A DNA stretch of 14,790 nucleotides from CAYTGR01 sp964437445 (GTDB taxonomy: Bacteria; Chloroflexota; Anaerolineae; B4-G1; SLSP01). Shown here in pieces: positions 6,804 through 14,538 of the stretch; the stretch's first letter is position 1; the number at the start of each line of letters is the position of its first letter. Both the position numbers and the translations under genes were made by a program. The DNA lies in NCBI GenBank assembly GCA_964437445.1, contig CAYTGR010000080.1:1-14790 (forward strand). The letters are read 5' to 3'. The notes beneath the pieces were generated by a model. The model did no database searches and was not told the origin of the DNA. It was given only the letters and a program-made list of their open reading frames with translations.

Positions 6804-8120
6804 ATGAATCAAAATAACGTTGAAGCGGATTCCATGCTTTGGTTGCGCGAATTGCGGCATCGCATGTTGGGCATCTTGTTTGTTGCCACATTCGTGCTGG
6901 GTGCTATCGGGATCATTTACAGAGGCTGGCAGGCCGCAATTGGTTTGGGAGATCTGTGGCTATTGCCGTTTGATGTGTTGGGGTATGGCATAACCCTGGC
7001 TCTTTTTTCGATCCGCCGCATTCCCGATACCTGGCGGGCCTGGGGATTCCTCGGGCTCCTGTATGGGATTGCCAGCTTAGCTCTCTACCTGGGCTGGCTG
7101 GCTGGCGGTGGTCGCCTGTTTCTCCTGGCCTTGATTGTCAGCGCGACCGTGTTGGTCGGACCACGGGCCGGCTTCTTAGCGGCTGGCCTCAGTTTGCTGA
7201 CTTATGTGGCCTTTGGGGTGGCTTTCAATCAGGGTTGGTTGAGGTTGCGCCCATCGCTCTCACCCCTGCTTGTGTCATCGATTGTTGATGAAGGCCTTGG
7301 CTTCAGCCTGGCCATCGGCATTACCATGATTGGCCTGTGGGGGTTCGGGCAGGCTTTGCTGACGGCGGCGCGGGCTGCCCATGAAACGGCGCAGGCCCAG
7401 GCCTTGCTGGATGAGCGCGCCCGGCAACTGGACGCTCTCAACCAATTGCTGGTCGAACGGTCGGCCCATTTGGAGGTGACCAACCGGGCGCTGGAAGAAC
7501 AAATGCGGCAGGCCAACGGACAGGTGCAGTTGAGCGCCGTGTTGCGCGGCGAACAGGATCTCTCTACCCTGGCCCAACGTGTGATCCAGTTCTTGTGCCA
7601 ATACCTGTCGGTACCGGTAGGGGCATTCTATGTATGGCAGGGCGAGTATCTGGAATACACGGGGGGCTATGCTTACGTCCCTGGGGAAAACCGCCCTCGC
7701 CGGTTCCGGTTGGGCGAGGGGCTGGTAGGCCAGGTGGGATTGGATCAGCATCTGCTTGTGGTGAGCCAGTTGCCCCCAGATTATCTGTCTATCGCTTCCG
7801 GGCTGGGAGGAGCCCCCTCCTGTCAGGTGCTCCTCTGGCCGTTTCTCTACAATGGGACCTTGCTGGGGGTGGCTGAACTGGGGGCGCTGTCTCCTTTCAC
7901 CTCGGAACAGCGCCGCTTCCTGGAAGGGGTGGCCGAAAGCATTGCCGTCGCCTTGCATACGGCCCAGACGCGGGCCCGGGTGGATGCCCTGCTCAATCAG
8001 GCCCGGCAGCAGGCCGAGGAAATGAAAGCCCAGGAAGAGGAACTGCGCGCCATGAACGAGGAACTGCAGGCGCAAGCTGACGTGTTGCGCGATCAACCGC
8101 AGCCGCGAGCTTACGCCTGA
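6804..8120 (+). CDS. Kinase-less membrane GAF sensor (paralog 3)
   Basis: A 438-residue member of the set: membrane helices near 23-39, 50-70, 80-99, 103-120, 123-141 and 165-187, stalk coil (185-236), GAF (about 240-390, LGEGLVGQ at 303-310) and tail coil (392-430) ending in a short proline-rich stub. The stalk is shorter than in the other three by exactly seven residues, one heptad. The tail again has E-E-x-x-A three times at heptad spacing (EEMKA, EELRA, EELQA). The shared GAF cysteine is C265; a second is C340. The frame is open back to 6729, overlapping paralog 2, but ATG 6804 has AAAGAGG five bases upstream and a normal cytoplasmic N-terminus, so I start there. The hybrid kinase follows after 20 nt. 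Confidence 0.85.
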   Translation: MNQNNVEADSMLWLRELRHRMLGILFVATFVLGAIGIIYRGWQAAIGLGDLWLLPFDVLGYGITLALFSIRRIPDTWRAWGFLGLLYGIASLALYLGWLAGGGRLFLLALIVSATVLVGPRAGFLAAGLSLLTYVAFGVAFNQGWLRLRPSLSPLLVSSIVDEGLGFSLAIGITMIGLWGFGQALLTAARAAHETAQAQALLDERARQLDALNQLLVERSAHLEVTNRALEEQMRQANGQVQLSAVLRGEQDLSTLAQRVIQFLCQYLSVPVGAFYVWQGEYLEYTGGYAYVPGENRPRRFRLGEGLVGQVGLDQHLLVVSQLPPDYLSIASGLGGAPSCQVLLWPFLYNGTLLGVAELGALSPFTSEQRRFLEGVAESIAVALHTAQTRARVDALLNQARQQAEEMKAQEEELRAMNEELQAQADVLRDQPQPRAYA

Positions 8121-8140
8121 CGGACCAGAAGGAGAACGCC

Positions 8141-11100
8141 ATGGGAAAGATCATCCACAGTCTGTTTGCAGCGCCGGTCTTCGCCGGAGATGAAGATAAG
8201 AGCCGCGTGGCCGGTTTGCTGCATGTGATCCTGCTGGTAACCATTGGGTTGAGCGGGGCGTTCACGTTGCTGACTCTCTGGTTGGGCAGCGGCTATTACA
8301 CCGGGGTCATCGTGGGGATGGTGTTGCTAATCGTGGCGTGTGTCATTTTAGCCGGGGTGATGCGGCTGGGCTATGTGCATCTGGCTGGCGTGGCTTTCTG
8401 TCTCATCTTGTTAAGTTTGGAAACCGGCATGGTCTATTCCACCGGCACTATTCGTTCTCCCATTACTTCAGTGTATATGATTTGTATTGTCGCCGCGATT
8501 TTGTTGTTGGGCAATCGTGCCGGTGCCGCCATGACGGCGATCATCTTGGTCATCCTCTACGGGCTGATCCAGGCCGAAAACGCGGCGCGCCTGCCACCCA
8601 TTACGTTGACCCGGGTGGGCATGACGCAGTGGTATACCTATGCGGCTTCTTTTGGCGTGACCTATGCGCTTCTGGTGCTGGCAAACCGCAGTATCCATTC
8701 AGCGATGCGCCGGGCCCACGATAACGAACGCGATCTGGCCGAACGGAACCGGGAGCTGCAAGAGATCAGGGCCTCTCTGGAAAGGCAGGTGGATGAGCGG
8801 ACCCACAGTGCCGAGCAGGCCCGGTCCGAGGCCGAAGCCGCCCGCCGTGAACTGGAAGCGCAGATGTGGCAGATCGCCGGACAGGCGCTGCTGAGCCAGT
8901 ACTTGAGCGGGCAGCAGGCGCTGCCCACCCTCGCCGCCAATGTATTGCGTCACCTGTGCACCTATGGAGATGCCCCCATCGGCGCACTCTTTATTCGTGA
9001 GGGCGAGCTCCTCCGGCAAATTGCCGGTTATGCTTACCTGCCGCGCAAGCGATTCAGCCACCAATGGCGCTTAGGCGAGGGATTGGTGGGCCAGGCCGCC
9101 TTGGAAAAACAGCCCATTCTCCTCACCGAAGTGCCGGAGGATTACGTGGCGTTAGTGACGGGGCTGCTGGACCTGCCCCCTAAGCAGATTCTGGTCGCCC
9201 CCCTGCTGTATGAAAACGAGGTCGTCGGGGTAGTAGAGCTGGGGTCGCTCAAGCCGTTTACGCCTGAGCAGCTGGGCTTTGTGACGGGGACGCTGGAAAC
9301 GATTGCGGTGGCCTTTACGACGGCCCAGGCCCGGGCGCGGATTGACGAACTGCTGGCCCAGACCCGCCAGCAGGCGCAGGAACTCCAGGCCCGCGAGGAG
9401 AAACTGCGGGCGGCCAATGCCGAGTTGGAACTCCAGACGGCCAACCTGCGGCGCTCGGAGACCCGCCTGCGCGAGCAACAATTCAAACTGGAAGAGACCA
9501 ATCGGGAACTGGAGGAAAAAGCGGCCGCCCTGGAGGAGACGATGGCCGCACTGCGCGATCAGCAGCGTATCCTGGACCAGCAAAACCAGGAACTGGAAGC
9601 GCGGGCTGCCGAGCTGGCCCTGGCGAGCAAATATAAAACGGAATTTCTGGCGAACATGTCCCACGAATTGCGGACGCCGCTCAACAGTTTGCTGATCCTG
9701 GCGCGGATGCTGGCTAACAACGAAGAAGGCACGCTCACGCCCGATCAGGTGAAGTCGGCCCAAATTATTTATAACAGCGGCGCCGATTTGTTGAACCTGA
9801 TCAACGAAATTTTGGATCTCTCCAAAGTGGAAGCCGGACGCCTGGAACTCTACCCTGTGCCGCTGGCGTTGACCGATTTGGTGGAGGCGTTGCGGGCGCA
9901 ATTTGCCCCCATCGCCGAGGAAAAAGGGCTGGAGTTCCGCCTGACGATCGCGCCGGAGCTGCCCGAAACGATTGAGACCGACGAACAACGGATTAAACAA
10001 ATCCTCAAGAATCTGCTGGCCAATGCTTTCAAATTTACCCAGACGGGCAGCGTGCAGCTGGCGATTCACCGCCCGGCCCCAACGGTGGTGCTGAAGCAAA
10101 GCCGCCTGGATCTGGCCCAGGCGCTGGCTTTCAGTGTGATTGATACAGGGATCGGCATGACGCCGGAGCAGCAGCAGATCATCTTTGAGGCGTTCCGGCA
10201 GGCCGACGGCAGCACCAGCCGGAAGTACGGCGGCACCGGCCTGGGGCTGACGATCTCACGAGAACTGGCGGCGCGGTTGGGGGGCGAGATCGCCGTGCAG
10301 AGCGCACCCGGGGTGGGGAGTACCTTCACGCTCTACCTGCCGTTGACTGTCCCCGCGGCTACGCCCGCGGCGCCCACGGCTCCGGTGGCTGCCCCGGTCC
10401 CCGTGCCGGCGGTGACATTGCCACCGGAGCAACCGGTGCCGCCTCCCTCTATCACCCCGACTGACGGTCGGGAGCAACTACCACCGGGGGCCAGGATCGT
10501 ATTGGTGATAGAGGACGATGCCAAGTTTGCGGGTATCGTCTGTGGCGTGGCGCGCCGCAAGGGCTTCCAGTGCCTCGTGGCCGGCGACGGTGAGACCGGC
10601 TTACAGCTGGCCCGTGCCCATTTGCCCAGCGCCATTATCCTGGACCTGAAGCTGCCTCGCTTGAGCGGGTGGGAGGTCCTGGATCAGCTCAAGCGCGCGC
10701 CGGAAACCCGCCATATCCCGGTCCACATCATCTCGGCGTTGGATGAGACGCTGGAGGCCGGCAAGCGGGGGGCGATTGGTTTCCTGACCAAACCGACGAC
10801 GTTGGAAGCGCTGGATGAGGTTTTCGGCCGGATTGAGGGACTGATCTCGCGCCAGGTCAAGAGCTTGCTGTTGGTAGAAGATGACGCCGCGCTCCGCCAG
10901 AGTGTCAGGCAGCTGTTGAGTGCCGGGGACGTGGTGATTGTGGAGGCCGAAACCGGTCAGCGGGCTTTAGACCTCCTGGCGGCGCAGCACTTTGACTGCA
11001 TGATTTTGGATCTGACCTTGCCGGACATGACCGGCTTTGAGTTGCTCAACCGGCTCAATGCCAACTCGCAAATGGCAAAGTGCCCCATCATCATTTACAC

Positions 11101-11665
11101 CGGCAAAGAGCTGACGGAGGAGGAGAACCTGGAGTTGATGAAGTACGCTGATAGCGTGATCATCAAGGGGGTCAAGTCACCGGAACGGTTGCTGGATGAG
11201 ACCGCGCTCTTTTTGCATCAGGTGGTCGCGGAAATGTCGGAAGAGAAGCAGCGAGCGCTCAAAAAGCAGCTGCGAGCCCGCGAGGCGCTCTTTGAGGGTA
11301 AGCATATCCTGATCGTGGATGACGATATGCGCAACGCTTTTGCGCTTTCCCGCCTGCTCGGGGAAAAGGGCATGGAGGTCAGCATCGCCCACAGCGGATT
11401 GAAGGCCCTGGAGCTGCTGGAGACCAGGCCGGGGATTGATCTGGTGCTGATGGACATCATGATGCCCGAGCTGGACGGCTACGAGACGATTCGCCGGATT
11501 CGGGCCTTGCCCAAGTTCCGCACGTTGCCGATCCTGGCTCTGACCGCTAAGGCCATGAAGGGCGACGCCGATAAATGTATCGCCGCCGGTGCCAACGATT
11601 ATCTGCCCAAGCCGGTGGATGCCGACCGGCTCTTTTCTATGTTGCGGGTCTGGTTATATCGTTAG
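8141..11665 (+). CDS. Membrane GAF hybrid histidine kinase with three receiver domains
   Basis: A 1174-residue inner-membrane hybrid kinase. Its sensor half repeats the preceding paralogs: about six membrane helices (26-182), stalk coil (185-245) and GAF (252-394, LGEGLVGQ at 311-318). A long coil (396-497) then leads to HisKA with phosphoacceptor H508 in NMSHELRTPL, and an HATPase domain with N628, DTGIGM (D668) and the GGTGLGL box (697 on). An Ala/Pro-rich linker (about 731-783) precedes REC1 (786-902, D835), REC2 (908-1028, D957) and REC3 (1055-1174, D1105). All three keep the phosphoacceptor Asp and acidic pocket. In REC2 the conserved Lys (K1009) is followed by Gly, not the usual Pro. 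No Hpt or output domain is present. AAGGAG before ATG 8141 sets the start; the next kinase begins 8 nt after the stop. Confidence 0.93.
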   Translation: MGKIIHSLFAAPVFAGDEDKSRVAGLLHVILLVTIGLSGAFTLLTLWLGSGYYTGVIVGMVLLIVACVILAGVMRLGYVHLAGVAFCLILLSLETGMVYSTGTIRSPITSVYMICIVAAILLLGNRAGAAMTAIILVILYGLIQAENAARLPPITLTRVGMTQWYTYAASFGVTYALLVLANRSIHSAMRRAHDNERDLAERNRELQEIRASLERQVDERTHSAEQARSEAEAARRELEAQMWQIAGQALLSQYLSGQQALPTLAANVLRHLCTYGDAPIGALFIREGELLRQIAGYAYLPRKRFSHQWRLGEGLVGQAALEKQPILLTEVPEDYVALVTGLLDLPPKQILVAPLLYENEVVGVVELGSLKPFTPEQLGFVTGTLETIAVAFTTAQARARIDELLAQTRQQAQELQAREEKLRAANAELELQTANLRRSETRLREQQFKLEETNRELEEKAAALEETMAALRDQQRILDQQNQELEARAAELALASKYKTEFLANMSHELRTPLNSLLILARMLANNEEGTLTPDQVKSAQIIYNSGADLLNLINEILDLSKVEAGRLELYPVPLALTDLVEALRAQFAPIAEEKGLEFRLTIAPELPETIETDEQRIKQILKNLLANAFKFTQTGSVQLAIHRPAPTVVLKQSRLDLAQALAFSVIDTGIGMTPEQQQIIFEAFRQADGSTSRKYGGTGLGLTISRELAARLGGEIAVQSAPGVGSTFTLYLPLTVPAATPAAPTAPVAAPVPVPAVTLPPEQPVPPPSITPTDGREQLPPGARIVLVIEDDAKFAGIVCGVARRKGFQCLVAGDGETGLQLARAHLPSAIILDLKLPRLSGWEVLDQLKRAPETRHIPVHIISALDETLEAGKRGAIGFLTKPTTLEALDEVFGRIEGLISRQVKSLLLVEDDAALRQSVRQLLSAGDVVIVEAETGQRALDLLAAQHFDCMILDLTLPDMTGFELLNRLNANSQMAKCPIIIYTGKELTEEENLELMKYADSVIIKGVKSPERLLDETALFLHQVVAEMSEEKQRALKKQLRAREALFEGKHILIVDDDMRNAFALSRLLGEKGMEVSIAHSGLKALELLETRPGIDLVLMDIMMPELDGYETIRRIRALPKFRTLPILALTAKAMKGDADKCIAAGANDYLPKPVDADRLFSMLRVWLYR

Positions 11666-11673
11666 GAGGGACG

Positions 11674-13491
11674 ATGGCGCACTCAAGGCCTAAAATTTTA
11701 ATTGTGGACGACCGGCCGCAAAACCTCTATGTGTTGGACCAACTGTTGCAAAAGCTGGATGTGGAGGTCATTAAGGCCGCCTCCGGCCTGGAGGCGTTGC
11801 AGCTGAGCCTGGAGCACGATTTCTGCCTGGCGATTGTGGACGTGCAGATGCCGGAAATGGATGGCTACGAGCTGGTAGAATTGCTGCGGGGCAACCAAAG
11901 CACGGCCCACCTGCCCGTGATCTTCGTCAGCGCCATCTATTCCGACGAATACCACCACCGCAAAGGCTACGATACCGGCGCAGTGGACTTCATGACCAAA
12001 CCTTTTGTGCCGGAAATTTTGCTCAGCAAAGTCCGCGTTTTTCTGGATCTCTACCATCAACGCTCCCAGCTGCAAACGCTGGTGGACCAGCTGAATGCCG
12101 CCAATGAAACCCTTTCCCGCTACTCGTTGCAGCTGGAGACCAGCGCCCAGGTCAGCCATCAGATTACCTCCATCCTGGGTTTGGAACGCTTGTTGCCGGA
12201 GATCACTCGCCTGATTCGGGAGCGCTTTGGGTGTTACTTCGTCGGCATCTGGTTGGTGGAGGCGTTGAGAGGCAACGTGCTTTTGAAAGCTGACAGCCGG
12301 GCGCCGGAAACGCAACCTCTGCCGCCGGGTTGTTCTATTCCCCTGACGTTGGAAAAGAGCATCATCGCCCATGTCTGCCGTACCGGATTTTTTTATCTGG
12401 CGCAGGATGTCGGTACGGATGAAAAATTCTTATACACTGATCAGTTGCCCGACACCCGCTCCGAATTGGTGCTGCCGCTACGTCTCGGCCCGGAGCTGTT
12501 GGGGGCGCTGGATATTCAAAGTACGCGGCCGCAAGCTTTTGCGCCGGCCGACGTGACCGTTTTCAAGACGCTGGCGGATCAAATTGCCATTGCCATCCGC
12601 AACGCCGAACTGTATGAGGATCTGGAGGCCCGTGTCCAGGCCCGCACGGCCGAACTGGCCGGGGCCTATCAGCGGCTGGAGCTGCTGGACCGCAACAAAT
12701 CGGATTTTATCCAGGTGGTGTCGCACGAACTGCGAACGCCCTTAACGCTTATTTTGGGCTTCAGCCAGATGCTGCAGCAGGATTTACAAGAAGGGGGCGG
12801 AAGCAGATATCAGCAGCAGATTGCCGGTATCGTCGCCGGGGCCAAACGGATGCACGAGATTGTCAACAGCATGTTGGATATGGTCAAGATTGATAGCCGC
12901 ACGCTGGAACTGACCGTGGAACGGCTGGTGCTGAGCGAGCTGTTGACGGCACTAAGCACCACGCTGGAGCCCTCCCTGCGCGAACGGAAGTTGACTCTGA
13001 CGCTGGTGGATAACATCAGAGAGCTGCCAGAAATTGAGGCCGACCCCACCGCGCTGAGTAAAGTCTTTGACCAGCTGTTGAGCAATGCGATCAAATATAC
13101 CCCTGACGGCGGGCTTATTACCATCTCTGGCCGGCTTTTGCCGGCGCTGGATGGGCGGACCGAAGCGTTTGTAGAGCTGGTGGTCAGCGATACCGGGATC
13201 GGGATTGCACCGGAAGCGCGGGAGCTGATCTTCGCCAAATTTTACCGCACGGGCGAGGTCGCGTTCCACTCCTCCGGGCGGACTAAATTCAAGGGTGGGG
13301 GGCCTGGGTTAGGGCTGGCGATTGCGCGCGGCATCGTGGAAGCGCACGGCGGCCATATCTGGGCGGAGAGCGCCGGACATGACGAAATAACCTGCCCCGG
13401 CAGCCAGTTTCACGTGATTTTGCCGGTCAAACAGGGGTTGGCACCGGGGGAGACCCGCAAGCAGCTGGTGGTCCCGGTCATACCGGAGTGA
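11674..13491 (+). CDS. Soluble REC-GAF-histidine kinase
   Basis: A 605-residue cytoplasmic kinase without membrane helices. An N-terminal receiver (about 5-125) carries D56 in VDVQMPEMDG and the Lys-Pro of MTKPF. Then come a short coil (about 130-160), a GAF domain (about 165-310), a second coil, HisKA with H351 in VVSHELRTPL, and HATPase with N471, DTGIGI (D506) and the GGGPGLGL box (541 on). The receiver makes it a likely relay partner of the three-receiver kinase just upstream, but it lacks an output domain too. ATG 11674 follows AGGAGGG and is 8 nt past the previous stop; the longer frame from 11575 would lie inside the hybrid kinase and adds an unrelated N-terminus before the receiver. 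It is the last gene of the operon, with a terminator immediately behind. Confidence 0.93.
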   Translation: MAHSRPKILIVDDRPQNLYVLDQLLQKLDVEVIKAASGLEALQLSLEHDFCLAIVDVQMPEMDGYELVELLRGNQSTAHLPVIFVSAIYSDEYHHRKGYDTGAVDFMTKPFVPEILLSKVRVFLDLYHQRSQLQTLVDQLNAANETLSRYSLQLETSAQVSHQITSILGLERLLPEITRLIRERFGCYFVGIWLVEALRGNVLLKADSRAPETQPLPPGCSIPLTLEKSIIAHVCRTGFFYLAQDVGTDEKFLYTDQLPDTRSELVLPLRLGPELLGALDIQSTRPQAFAPADVTVFKTLADQIAIAIRNAELYEDLEARVQARTAELAGAYQRLELLDRNKSDFIQVVSHELRTPLTLILGFSQMLQQDLQEGGGSRYQQQIAGIVAGAKRMHEIVNSMLDMVKIDSRTLELTVERLVLSELLTALSTTLEPSLRERKLTLTLVDNIRELPEIEADPTALSKVFDQLLSNAIKYTPDGGLITISGRLLPALDGRTEAFVELVVSDTGIGIAPEARELIFAKFYRTGEVAFHSSGRTKFKGGGPGLGLAIARGIVEAHGGHIWAESAGHDEITCPGSQFHVILPVKQGLAPGETRKQLVVPVIPE

Positions 13492-13513
13492 GCGGCCGCC
13501 TGGCCGTTCTTTT
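13492..13513 (+). terminator. Intrinsic terminator of the sensory operon
   Basis: Right after the kinase stop, GCGGCC (13492-13497) pairs with GGCCGT (13502-13507, one G-U pair) around a 4-nt loop, and TTCTTTT follows. The stem is short but all GC at its core. Its place between two convergent genes supports the call. Confidence 0.6.
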
Positions 13514-13522
13514 ATAGCGCTG

Positions 13523-14452
13523 TCAGCGCCGGCGGTCCAGGCGGTGCAGCCCGGCAGCGAGCACCTGCTGCACCGCCTGCTGGTACTCGGCGGGCGTCAC
13601 CCGCCGCTGTAACGGCGTCTCCGCATCGGCACAGGCCCAGGCCTGGTAAGCCGGATGATACTGGTCCATGACGTTAATATAAGTCTCGCGGGAGATTTCT
13701 TCGGCCAGGAAGCGGGCCACCTCCGCCGTCCCGGCCAGCCCCCCCGGTAGGACCAGATGGCGCACCAGGAGCCCGCGCCGGGCCACCCCCTGCTCGTCCA
13801 TGACCAGATCGCCCACCTGCCGGTGCATCTCCTTGACCGCGGCCTGATTCACGGCGGGATAAGCGGGGACGTGCGAAAGCCGCCGGCCCGTTTCCGCATC
13901 GGCATACTTCATGTCGGGCATGTAGATGTCCACTAACCCGTCCATGAGCGCCAGCGCCTGGGGTGCATCGTAGCCGCCGCTGTTGTAGACGATGGGCAGG
14001 CGCAGCCCGGCCTGCGCGGCCAGCAGGAGCGCCGGCACCAAATGCGCCGCCACGTGGGTCGGCGAAACCCAGTTGATGTTGTGACAGCCCATGGCCTGGA
14101 GCTCCAGCATGATGGCCGCCAGCTCCTCGGCGGTGACCGGCTCCCCCGTCACCTGCTGGCTGATGTCGTAGTTCTGGCAGTAGCAGCAGTGCAGGTTGCA
14201 CCCGGCGAAGAAGATCGTGCCGGAGCCGCGCCACCCGCGCAGCACATCTTCCTCGCCGAAATGCGGCCCGTAGCTGGCCACGTAGATGGTGTCGCCGATC
14301 CGGCAGGGGCCGGCGCGCTGCGTGCGGTCAATCCCGCAGGCGTTGCCGCACAGGTGGCAGTCGTGCAGCGCCGCCTCCGCCGCTGTGCTGCGCTCTGCGA
14401 GGCGGTCGCTGTCCAAAAAGGGCCGATAGATGGGGAATTCTGGGGCCTGCAT
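13523..14452 (-). CDS. PflX-like (COG1313) radical SAM protein
   Basis: A 309-residue radical SAM enzyme related to pyruvate-formate-lyase activases. FAGCNLHCCYCQNYDIS carries the 4Fe-4S site C85-x3-C89-x2-C92, with the usual aromatic residue before the last cysteine; C90 is an extra. Upstream, C32, C35, C39 and C50 form a CxxC-x3-C-x10-C set typical of this family and able to hold a second metal or cluster. Blocks such as HNINWVSPTH, PIVYNSGGYD, VDIYMPDMKYAD and the RHLVLPGGLAGT stretch are hallmarks of COG1313, whose substrate is not established to my knowledge. No glycyl-radical enzyme lies nearby. The ATG is at 14452 with GAGG eight bases upstream on the - strand. It converges on the sensory operon with 31 nt between the two stops, so no functional link is implied. 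Confidence 0.88.
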   Translation of the reverse strand: MQAPEFPIYRPFLDSDRLAERSTAAEAALHDCHLCGNACGIDRTQRAGPCRIGDTIYVASYGPHFGEEDVLRGWRGSGTIFFAGCNLHCCYCQNYDISQQVTGEPVTAEELAAIMLELQAMGCHNINWVSPTHVAAHLVPALLLAAQAGLRLPIVYNSGGYDAPQALALMDGLVDIYMPDMKYADAETGRRLSHVPAYPAVNQAAVKEMHRQVGDLVMDEQGVARRGLLVRHLVLPGGLAGTAEVARFLAEEISRETYINVMDQYHPAYQAWACADAETPLQRRVTPAEYQQAVQQVLAAGLHRLDRRR

Positions 14453-14538
14453 GGGGCCAACCTCAATCCTTCTTTACCTCACCTCAAGGGTACAACGCGG
14501 CCTTGCTTTGGTAAATTATCTAAACGGAATGTGCCGAC

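Noticed and set aside
4015..8120. The three GAF proteins as frameshifted or truncated kinase pseudogenes
   Set aside because: Gaps between them are only 20-58 nt, with no HisKA or HATPase remnant; each has its own Shine-Dalgarno and ends at nearly the same coil position.
9152..10099. 315-residue antisense ORF opposite the hybrid kinase
   Set aside because: It mirrors the repetitive coiled-coil coding sequence and has no domain; it is a shadow.
11575..11673. Longer N-terminus of the REC-GAF kinase
   Set aside because: It would overlap the hybrid kinase by about 90 nt and lacks a ribosome site; ATG 11674 follows AGGAGGG and begins right before the receiver.
13517..13529. GCGCT-gtc-AGCGC hairpin as terminator of the - strand radical SAM gene
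   Set aside because: It includes the stop codon and, read on the - strand, is followed by TATAAAAG rather than a T run.
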